DNA of 60,274 bases, from positions 1 to 60,274 of the forward strand of contig JALZVU010000025.1 in NCBI GenBank assembly GCA_023301795.1, read 5' to 3'. The DNA comes from Granulosicoccus sp. Its GTDB lineage: Bacteria > Pseudomonadota > Gammaproteobacteria > Granulosicoccales > Granulosicoccaceae. Both the position numbers and the translations under genes were made by a program. Within the stretch, counting starts at the first letter, position 1. Each line of letters starts with the position of its first letter. The notes under the pieces were generated by a model. It had not been told where the DNA came from and did not search any database. It saw only the letters and a list, made by a program, of their open reading frames with translations. Shown here piece after piece: positions 1-7,132 of the stretch.

Positions 1-254
1 TGACAGGCCGGACACCTAGCCCGGATTATCCATGAATACACCCAATTCTTCCGCGCCCCCTTTTCCTGTAGCGAATCCTACTCAGGCTGGGCGCCCCCGA
101 CTGCGCGTCCCGGTCGAAATACAGTCTGTATTCCGCTCCTTGCCTGGGCGGCCCCCATATAATCCGCTACAGAAAAAGGGTTCGGTCGGGGCCGGCCTTC
201 CGGAAAGAATTAGGCGATTCATGAATAGTCCGGGCTAGCAAACAGGTCGTTGTC

Positions 255-1457
255 ATGAACACGCATACGCCTTCCTTTCTTGAGCCGATAGACCTTGAAA
301 CATTTTTCTCGGTATATTGGGAAAAACAACCACTTCACATCCAGCGGGCAAGCTCAAGCACTCCCCCGCTGATAGCTCTGAGTGACATAGAAACTGTCTT
401 GTCGTCGCAGCTTGTCTATTTTCCCGGAATACAGCTCACCCAATCAGGTAAAACGATAGATGTCAGTTCTTACACGGACGATCAGAACACGATCTTGCCG
501 TTAAGGCTTTTTGAACAACACGCTCAAGGGGCGACCATTGTCCTGTCGCAGGCGCAGAAACTGTTCAAGGCTTTGCACGGCGTGTGCCGTGATGTGACTC
601 GCTCATTGCAAATGCGAAGTCAGGCCAATGTGTATTTGTCGCCTCCAGGCAATCAGGGGTTCAACGCTCACTACGACACCCATGATGTTTTCATTTTGCA
701 AGTTAGTGGCGCGAAGACGTTTAATTTCTACCCATCGTCTGTGGAGCTTCCTTGTCATGATGAATCATTTGATTCAAGCAAACTAGAAGCCGGTGTTATC
801 GATGAATCTGTGGCATTAGCCGCTGGTGATACATTGTATATTCCCAGAGGAGTCGTGCACGATGCTGTGGCTCACGATAAGGAGCCTTCCCTGCATGTGA
901 CCTTAGGCGTCTACCCGATGCTGATGCGTGACCTTCTGCAGGAAAGCATTCAGATGCTAGCAGAGACGGACATGCGTTTTCGTCGCTCCGTCGATACTTA
1001 CTTGCACACATCACAAGGATCAGATTCGAAGAGTCTCCAACAGGCGTTGTTGCCTTTGGTTCAAGACTTACAGGCATCGATTGAGAGCGACGCTGATTCG
1101 GTGTCTCAGGTTTATGAGCGTTTTCAAGACGAATTATCTCTAGATTCGATGCAGGACTGCGTGGGCCTTGGACGTCGAAATCTGTCTTGCGACCAGAGCA
1201 ACGCTAGCGATGTGCCATTTATGAAAATCCGATTGCGTGCTGAAGCTGTTATCAGTTTTCAGCCCACGTCCTATGGGGTGAAGCTGCGCTGCTTTGGTCA
1301 GATTCTAGAGTTTCACGAGCCGTCTAGCACTATAGTTCGGCAGTTGGTGATACAAGGTGAAGTGGCTCGTGCAGACATGCAGGAGGTTAATTCTGACCAG
1401 CTCAATGCGCTGATCAAGCGGCTTTTGCAAGAGAATCTGATCGACTTGGTGAATTAG
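255..1457 (+). CDS. JmjC/cupin_4-family Fe(II)/2-oxoglutarate oxygenase
   Basis: A 400-residue soluble protein. The JmjC/cupin_4 core lies at about residues 100-225. It has the metal-binding HxD pair at His139/Asp141 (NAHYDTHDVFILQ) and a distal histidine at His202 (PRGVVHDAV), the usual Fe(II) triad of 2-oxoglutarate-dependent hydroxylases. The last 90 residues look like the winged-helix tail of the RoxA/YcfD ribosomal-oxygenase class. Family members hydroxylate side chains of ribosomal proteins or peptides. The length (about 370-400) fits. It is followed 113 bases later by a small Tat-exported peptide gene on the same strand, so a peptide substrate is a reasonable but unproven idea. No signal peptide, so cytoplasmic. 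The actual substrate cannot be told from sequence. Confidence 0.85.
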   Translation: MNTHTPSFLEPIDLETFFSVYWEKQPLHIQRASSSTPPLIALSDIETVLSSQLVYFPGIQLTQSGKTIDVSSYTDDQNTILPLRLFEQHAQGATIVLSQAQKLFKALHGVCRDVTRSLQMRSQANVYLSPPGNQGFNAHYDTHDVFILQVSGAKTFNFYPSSVELPCHDESFDSSKLEAGVIDESVALAAGDTLYIPRGVVHDAVAHDKEPSLHVTLGVYPMLMRDLLQESIQMLAETDMRFRRSVDTYLHTSQGSDSKSLQQALLPLVQDLQASIESDADSVSQVYERFQDELSLDSMQDCVGLGRRNLSCDQSNASDVPFMKIRLRAEAVISFQPTSYGVKLRCFGQILEFHEPSSTIVRQLVIQGEVARADMQEVNSDQLNALIKRLLQENLIDLVN

Positions 1458-1570
1458 CCTGCGGCGTAGAGTGGCGTAAAAACCAGAGTAATTCGATGAA
1501 CAACCCTGCTTGACCAGAGTGGGAGAGCTTGATAGGTTCGTGAGACACCCCTTAACAGGAAAGACAAAAC

Positions 1571-1903
1571 ATGAGTTCAGATGATACGAGTGATAGCGTG
1601 ATCGTTCAAGACCGTTCCGGGCGCAGGCGATTCCTCGGTCGTGGTGCGGTTCTCGCAGCTGCGGTTGGTGCAGTAGCGGCCACGTCAGGACGGTCAGCTT
1701 TGGCCTCTGATTGTGATAGAGGTGGCCCCGGCGGAGAAAAACCAAAGCATGGTGGTAACGGTTCAGACAGTGACACCGGCCAGGGTGCAGATCCGACTGG
1801 ATGTGGCCGACAGCGTGAAGAGCCGCCCAAGATTTCCAAAGCGTCGCCAGGCGCTCAGCCTACACAGACTCGCTCGGTTACGGTTGAAAAAATAGTCGGC
1901 TAG
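1571..1903 (+). CDS. Small Tat-exported Gly/Pro/Asp-rich peptide
   Basis: A 110-residue protein with a clear twin-arginine signal: an acidic N-terminus, SGRRRFLGRG at residues 16-25, an Ala-rich hydrophobic stretch and an SALA cleavage site near residue 45. The mature part (about 65 residues) is hydrophilic, rich in Gly, Pro, Asp and Lys, with only two cysteines, and has no fold I recognise. AGGA at 1557-1560 lies 10 bases before the ATG and supports this start. Tat export normally implies folding or cofactor insertion before export, which is odd for so short and disordered a sequence. It could be a secreted structural or signalling peptide, or a substrate of the JmjC oxygenase upstream. Function unknown. 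Confidence 0.6.
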   Translation: MSSDDTSDSVIVQDRSGRRRFLGRGAVLAAAVGAVAATSGRSALASDCDRGGPGGEKPKHGGNGSDSDTGQGADPTGCGRQREEPPKISKASPGAQPTQTRSVTVEKIVG

Positions 1904-1996
1904 GGCGCTGTCCTGAAATAGCGGCAGTAGCTGATCAGCCTATTCGCGGACAATCCGCCGAGTTTGCCGCGAACAAGCTGTGCTTGCGTTTCGCTT

Positions 1997-2052
1997 CTAA
2001 AGTGTGCCATCTTCTAGTGGTGAGGACTAACAATAGTAAAACACCACTTTAG
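1997..2052 (+). promoter_or_regulatory. Overlapping inverted repeats in the leader of the afu-like operon
   Basis: CTAAAGTG (1997-2004) is the exact complement of CACTTTAG (2045-2052). AGTGGTG (2016-2022) is the exact complement of CACCACT (2042-2048). The right-hand arms overlap, so the two stems are mutually exclusive. Both end at or inside the TTAGGAG ribosome-binding site of the ABC binding-protein gene (start 2065). This could be a leader that hides or frees the ribosome-binding site. No known riboswitch class was recognised. The stems are short, so chance is possible. Confidence 0.3.
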
Positions 2053-2064
2053 GAGAACCAACAG

Positions 2065-3093
2065 ATGCGTATAGCGCACTTACTACTCGTACCAACGCTG
2101 GCTGTAGCGGCTGGCATGACAATACCTGCGTACGCTGCAGAAAAACTCACCTACTACTGCAGCGCACAGGAAGACTGGTGTCAGCTCATGGCGGACGGTT
2201 TTGAAGAGGCTACGGGTATCGATGTGCGTATGACGCGCAAAAGCTCCGGTGAGACGTTAGCGCAGCTCAAAGCCGAAGCCAGCAACCCGAAGGGCGATAT
2301 CTGGTGGGGTGGCACTGGCGATCCTCATTTGCAAGCAGCGGAGGAGGGTCTGGGCGAAGCCTATGAGTCTCCGATGCGTGGAGAACAGAACGACTGGGCT
2401 ATCCGGCAGGCGGAAGCTGCAGGTAACCAGACAATCGGCATCTACTCTGGTGCGCTGGGGTATGGCTACAACGAAGACGTACTGAAGGCCAACAATCTAC
2501 CGGTACCCGAATGTTGGGCGGATTTGTTGAAGCCTGAGTATAAAGGTCACGTGCAGATGGCTAACCCTAATTCATCTGGCACGGCGTACACCACCTTGGC
2601 CACCATTGTGCAGCTGTTCGGTGAGGACGAAGGTTTTGAATTCATGAAAGGCCTGCATAAAAATATCAACCAGTACACCAAGTCAGGTTCTGCGCCTATC
2701 AAGGCTGCAGCTCGTGGTGAGAACACTATTGGTATCGTTTTTCTGCATGACGCAGTTGCTCAGGCAGCGTCAGGCTTCCCGATAAAATCCGTAGCACCAT
2801 GCGAAGGCACAGGCTATGAGATCGGCGGGATGACAATCATCAAAGGTGGGCGTAATCCCGAAAGTGCACAGAAGTTCTACGACTGGGCGCTATCAGCTGA
2901 AACGCAGTCACGCGCGTTGGAAGTGAACGCATTTCAGGTTATGTCAAACAAGAATGCACAGAGCTCACCACTGGCTCCAGATCTTGAATCGATCAAACTG
3001 ATTGATTATGACTTTGCCAAGTACGGTTCAGCTGACGAGCGCAAGCGGCTGTTAAAAAAATGGGATGATGAGGTCTCGGTATTACCGCAATAA
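2065..3093 (+). CDS. ABC transporter periplasmic binding protein, AfuA/FbpA superfamily
   Basis: A 342-residue secreted protein with a signal peptide ending near Ala24 (PAYA) and a class I/type 2 binding-protein fold. By overall look it would be annotated as a ferric iron binder. However, the paired tyrosines that chelate iron in FbpA (a YY motif around two thirds of the chain) are absent. In that region there is His228-Asp229 (VFLHDAV) and Glu252, 23 residues further on. From memory, a His-Asp pair and a Glu with the same spacing hold the phosphate sugar in AfuA. I therefore infer a phosphorylated-sugar or related organophosphate ligand rather than Fe3+. First gene of an operon with the fused permease and the ATPase. 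A GGAG ribosome-binding site lies 9 bases before the start. Confidence 0.8.
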   Translation: MRIAHLLLVPTLAVAAGMTIPAYAAEKLTYYCSAQEDWCQLMADGFEEATGIDVRMTRKSSGETLAQLKAEASNPKGDIWWGGTGDPHLQAAEEGLGEAYESPMRGEQNDWAIRQAEAAGNQTIGIYSGALGYGYNEDVLKANNLPVPECWADLLKPEYKGHVQMANPNSSGTAYTTLATIVQLFGEDEGFEFMKGLHKNINQYTKSGSAPIKAAARGENTIGIVFLHDAVAQAASGFPIKSVAPCEGTGYEIGGMTIIKGGRNPESAQKFYDWALSAETQSRALEVNAFQVMSNKNAQSSPLAPDLESIKLIDYDFAKYGSADERKRLLKKWDDEVSVLPQ

Positions 3094-3122
3094 GTTAGCG
3101 TCAACGTCGAGTTATTTCGACT

Positions 3123-5324
3123 GTGAAGCGCAGCGTAGTTCTTTGGCTGGTAGCTGGGTTCATCGGATATTGTGTCCTGCCCTGGTACATTCTGGAAGAC
3201 GGACTTTGGGGATTCGAGTGGCTGTTTGACGGCTATCCGTTCGATACTGACTATGCGCCTGCGCTATTTTTGATATTCCAAGGGGAGAAGCTATGGCTCT
3301 CCCCGATTCTTTTGTTTTTGCTGTTGCCGTTAATTGGTGACGTTTTCACGCGTGGGCTGACTGAACGATCAGCCATCTCAACGCGTCGAGCCAATGTACT
3401 TATCGTTGCAGGAATAGCAGGCCTTGCCTGGGTTGCGTTCCAGGGATATGGCATCGGTTTACGAGGGTGGAATTTCGAAGCCCTTACCACCCTCTTTGGT
3501 CCATTAGAGGATAGGCAGTTTGGCATGGGTGCCGGCGCGCTATTGATTGTAGGTGCGTTTCTGTTCTTTCTTACCACGGGCATTGCAGGGCGCGGTGCGG
3601 TCAACGGTGATGTTTTTGTTGTCGGTGCCATAGGGTTAATCATCGCGATGGTTGCGGTGTTTATTTTCTTTCCCATCGTGCAGATGCTCGCTAGCGCTTT
3701 CACTGATGAGGATGGTGGTTTCTCAGTTGGAACCTTTGTCGCTAAGTTTTCCGAAAACAAGATATGGGGGCTGGGATGTGTCACCGGCGACACTCGATGT
3801 GGTGTCGCATGGAACTCACTTTTTCTGGCAGTTCTTGTTGGTTTCTTTACAACATTACTGGGACTTATATTTGCGCTAGTAGCGACGCGTTCAGGTTTTC
3901 GTTATGGCCGTGTGCTGCGTGGTCTCACAGTACTTCCTATCATTACACCTCCTTTTGTCATTGGTTTGGCAATCATCCTATTGTTCGGTTTGTCCGGTGC
4001 TGTTACTCAGTTTGTTGCAGAGCTGTTCGGGCTTCAGCCAACCCGCTGGATATATGGGCTACCGGGTATCTTCATCGCTCAGGTGTTGTCGTTTACGCCT
4101 ATAGCGTTTCTGGTGCTTATCGGTGTAGTTGAGGGCGTGAGCCCGTCCATGGAAGAGGCTGCCCAGACATTGCGCGCCAGTAAGTGGCAGACGTTTCGAA
4201 CGGTCTCGTTGCCTTTGATGCGGCCGGGCCTGGCGAACGCTTTTTTGTTAGGGTTTATCGAAAGTATGGCCGATTTTGGAAATCCTCTTGTTCTTGGTGG
4301 TAACTACGATGTGCTGTCCACCGAGATATTTTTTGCGATTGTGGGTGCGCAGAATGATCAGGGGCAGGCAGCTGTTCTGGCAATAGCGTTATTAGTTTTT
4401 ACACTGACCGCCTTTTATGCCCAGCGTCGTTGGTTAGGCAAGAAAAACTACACCACTCAGACGGGTAAAGGCGACGGAGGCATGCATGTTTTGTTGCCAA
4501 AACGCGTTATGTTGCCCTGCTATGTCATTGCTGGCATCTGGACCACATTCACTCTCACTGTGTATGGCATGATCCTCTATGGGGGCTTTGTCGAGCTTTG
4601 GGGGCTGGACCATACATTGACGCTGAAGCACTACACCACGGCATTTGCAGTCGGGTATAACGACTTTGGTATACATTTCAAGGGAAGTGCGTGGGATTCG
4701 TTCTGGACCACATTAAAGATCGCTGGTATAGCTGCCCCACTCACGGCTATCCTCGGATTGATTACTGCCTGGTTGCTTGTGCGACAGAATTTCACAGGCA
4801 AAGCTGCCTTTGAATTTGGCACTATGCTCAGCTTCGCTATTCCGGGCACCGTTATTGGCGTTGCTTACATACTCGCGTTTAACGTGCCACCTATAGAGCT
4901 GACGGGTACAGGTGCCATCCTTGTTATCAGCTTTATATTCCGGAACATGCCTGTGGGCGTTCGTGCCGGCATCGCGTCCATGTCGCAGCTGGATAAAAGT
5001 CTGGATGAAGCTTCGCTGACGTTGGGGGCTAGCACTTGGCATACGTTTACTCGTATTGTTTTGCCGCTGATGCGTCCAGCGATACTGGCAGCGCTTGTCT
5101 TTAGCTTTGTGCGTGCCATGACAGCTATCAGTGCGGTTATCTTTCTGGTTAGCGCCGAATACAACATGGCAACCAGTTACATTATTGGACGTGTAGAAAA
5201 CAATGACTATGGTATCGCCATAGCGTACTCCTCTATGTTGATTGTGGTGATGCTGACGATGGTGGCTATTACTCAGCTATTGGTTGGACGTGCTGATACA
5301 CGACGACGAAGCAAGGCAATCTGA
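3123..5324 (+). CDS. ABC transporter permease with two fused permease domains (AfuB/FbpB-like)
   Basis: A 733-residue inner-membrane protein, starting at GTG, that contains two complete BPD_transp_1 domains in one chain. Each has an EAA loop that docks the ATPase: EEAAQTLRASKW near residue 342 and DEASLTLGASTW near residue 627. An additional block of membrane helices occupies the first 190 residues. Double-length permeases of this kind are typical of the AfuB/FbpB/SfuB group, where one polypeptide forms the whole membrane pore. It lies 29 bases after the binding protein and works with it and the downstream ATPase to import the ligand across the inner membrane. Substrate follows from the binding protein and is probably a sugar phosphate or iron. 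Confidence 0.87.
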   Translation: MKRSVVLWLVAGFIGYCVLPWYILEDGLWGFEWLFDGYPFDTDYAPALFLIFQGEKLWLSPILLFLLLPLIGDVFTRGLTERSAISTRRANVLIVAGIAGLAWVAFQGYGIGLRGWNFEALTTLFGPLEDRQFGMGAGALLIVGAFLFFLTTGIAGRGAVNGDVFVVGAIGLIIAMVAVFIFFPIVQMLASAFTDEDGGFSVGTFVAKFSENKIWGLGCVTGDTRCGVAWNSLFLAVLVGFFTTLLGLIFALVATRSGFRYGRVLRGLTVLPIITPPFVIGLAIILLFGLSGAVTQFVAELFGLQPTRWIYGLPGIFIAQVLSFTPIAFLVLIGVVEGVSPSMEEAAQTLRASKWQTFRTVSLPLMRPGLANAFLLGFIESMADFGNPLVLGGNYDVLSTEIFFAIVGAQNDQGQAAVLAIALLVFTLTAFYAQRRWLGKKNYTTQTGKGDGGMHVLLPKRVMLPCYVIAGIWTTFTLTVYGMILYGGFVELWGLDHTLTLKHYTTAFAVGYNDFGIHFKGSAWDSFWTTLKIAGIAAPLTAILGLITAWLLVRQNFTGKAAFEFGTMLSFAIPGTVIGVAYILAFNVPPIELTGTGAILVISFIFRNMPVGVRAGIASMSQLDKSLDEASLTLGASTWHTFTRIVLPLMRPAILAALVFSFVRAMTAISAVIFLVSAEYNMATSYIIGRVENNDYGIAIAYSSMLIVVMLTMVAITQLLVGRADTRRRSKAI

Positions 5325-5452
5325 TGACGCTGTTAAGCTGCAGAGGTTATACCTTGCCAGAATCTTTAGAATCAAGTGCAAAGCCGCAGTTTTCCGGTTT
5401 CGGTTCGGCAGTGTCTTTTTTACCTTTCAGCAATTGAGTTGCGGAGCCAGCC

Positions 5453-6598
5453 ATGAGCCTGTCAAAATCTGTCGAAACCGACAATGCGCTATCCGCGGTA
5501 CACGGCAAGGCGGCCTCTGTAAAATTCGATCAGGTGAGCAAGGTGTACGGCACTGATGTCAGGGCTGTTGATGCAGTGTCTCTGGATGTTGCTGCCGGTG
5601 AGCTTGTTACCTTGTTGGGTCCATCGGGATGTGGCAAAACCACAACGCTGCGCATGATCGCCGGGCTGGAAATGGCAACCACTGGTAAAATATTGATCGG
5701 CGGACGTGATGTGACGAAGCTACCCGCCACTGATCGCGATGTTTCAATGGTGTTTCAGTCTTATGCTCTTTTTCCACACATGAGTGTTATGGAAAATGTC
5801 TCCTACGGTTTGCGTATTTCAAAATTGAAAAAAGCGGAGGTTATTGAGCGCGCTGAACAGGGGTTGGCACTGGTGGGGCTGGCAGGGTACGGTAAACGTC
5901 TACCCAGTGAGTTGTCGGGTGGGCAACAACAGCGCGTGGCGGTTGCGCGTGCGCTGGTGTTAGAACCCCAAGTGCTGTTGTTTGACGAACCTTTATCTAA
6001 TCTGGATGCCAAGCTTCGACGCCAAGTCCGAGACGATATTCGAGACATTCAAACCAAGCTAGGCTTGACGGTTGTCTATGTCACGCACGACCAGGAAGAG
6101 GCCTTGGCGGTATCGGATCGCATTATCGTGATGAATAACTCTGTCATCGCTCAAGTGGGAACACCGCGAGAGCTTTATGATTCACCTACCGATGCGTTTG
6201 TTGCAGATTTTATCGGTGAGGCTAATCTTCTGGACGCTACGGTACTTGACGTCAGAAATGGAATGGCTAGCGTGGTACTGGGTTCAAGCGTTGGCGGCGT
6301 AGAACAGGTTAGCGGTAGTCAAATTTCTATCACATCGGCCGCGCGAACCGATGCTGTAGGACCAGCGCGAATCGCTATCAGACCTGGTCGCATTCGTCTT
6401 TCTCCCGTTAATTCCGAGAATACGTTGACTGGCGTTATTGATAAGTCTACCTACGTAGGTAGTCATATGGAGTACCGTGTAGTTACCTCTATAGGAACTG
6501 TGTTTGTCGTCGCCGATGCCGAGTCTGCCTATCGATTGGGTGAAGAGGTGGGCGTGGGTTTTATGGACAAGGGGCCGGTTTTGCTGCCGGTCAAGTAA
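5453..6598 (+). CDS. ABC transporter ATP-binding protein (AfuC/FbpC-like)
   Basis: A 381-residue nucleotide-binding subunit. It shows Walker A (GPSGCGKTT, about residues 60-68), the signature LSGGQQQRVAVARAL, Walker B (VLLFDEPLSNLD) and the H-loop (YVTHDQEEAL), followed by a C-terminal TOBE/regulatory domain of about 130 residues. This layout is that of the CUT1/FbpC/PotA group of importers. The start has a GCGGAG ribosome-binding site 6-10 bases upstream. It is separated from the permease by 128 bases without an obvious gene, so expression may be partly independent. It energises import by the binding protein and fused permease encoded just upstream. Confidence 0.92.
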   Translation: MSLSKSVETDNALSAVHGKAASVKFDQVSKVYGTDVRAVDAVSLDVAAGELVTLLGPSGCGKTTTLRMIAGLEMATTGKILIGGRDVTKLPATDRDVSMVFQSYALFPHMSVMENVSYGLRISKLKKAEVIERAEQGLALVGLAGYGKRLPSELSGGQQQRVAVARALVLEPQVLLFDEPLSNLDAKLRRQVRDDIRDIQTKLGLTVVYVTHDQEEALAVSDRIIVMNNSVIAQVGTPRELYDSPTDAFVADFIGEANLLDATVLDVRNGMASVVLGSSVGGVEQVSGSQISITSAARTDAVGPARIAIRPGRIRLSPVNSENTLTGVIDKSTYVGSHMEYRVVTSIGTVFVVADAESAYRLGEEVGVGFMDKGPVLLPVK

Positions 6599-6627
6599 AT
6601 GAACAACACGGATAAAACCAGACGGTT

Positions 6628-6963
6628 ATGAGCGTGCTTTCGGAAAATAGCTGTGCCCCGTGTGACGGAAAAATGCCGTTGTTATCAACAGAACAAGCCG
6701 ATGAATTATCCAAACAGTTGCACGCAGACTGGCTTTTGAGCGCTAATTCTACGGCGTTAACTCGAAAATTCAGTGTCAAGGGATTTGCAAAAGCTACCTA
6801 TCTTGCCAATTTATGCGCCTGGCTGGCGGATAGAGAGGGGCACCATCCGGATGTCTCGTTCGGTTGGGGCTATTGTCATGTAACCATTACGACGCACGAT
6901 GTACAAGGTTTGACCAAAAATGATTTTATCTGGGCAGCTAAGCTCGACTCTCTTACTCAATAA
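6628..6963 (+). CDS. phhB: Pterin-4a-carbinolamine dehydratase
   Basis: A 111-residue cytoplasmic enzyme of the PCD/DCoH family. The family signature is present: EGHHPDVSFGWGYCHVTI with two adjacent histidines, followed by a histidine and, further on, an aspartate in KNDFIWAAK. It dehydrates 4a-hydroxytetrahydrobiopterin during recycling of the cofactor of phenylalanine hydroxylase, or can act in molybdopterin-related chemistry. It starts 30 bases after the ABC ATPase stop and so is probably in the same transcript, an unusual pairing. No phenylalanine hydroxylase gene lies in the window. Full length for the family. Confidence 0.9.
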   Translation: MSVLSENSCAPCDGKMPLLSTEQADELSKQLHADWLLSANSTALTRKFSVKGFAKATYLANLCAWLADREGHHPDVSFGWGYCHVTITTHDVQGLTKNDFIWAAKLDSLTQ

Positions 6964-7132
6964 GTGCATGTTCCTAGTCCTTAGTGGTAGATTCAGTAGT
7001 GTCAGTACGTTATCTTCCTGTTAAGTAACCCTCTGGGCGGCATAATAATTCAAGTTTTGCCGCAAGCGGCCGCGGTTGTGCATGTTTTTCTGGTATCTGA
7101 ACAGCTGCTGTTTTCGGACATTTGTGCACGCT

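Noticed and set aside
32-238. 68-residue frame before the JmjC gene
   Set aside because: Proline/arginine-rich low-complexity translation, no ribosome-binding site, no recognisable feature.
3251-3793. 180-residue minus-strand frame inside the fused permease gene
   Set aside because: Antisense shadow of membrane helices; Pro/Ser/Thr-rich with no domain.
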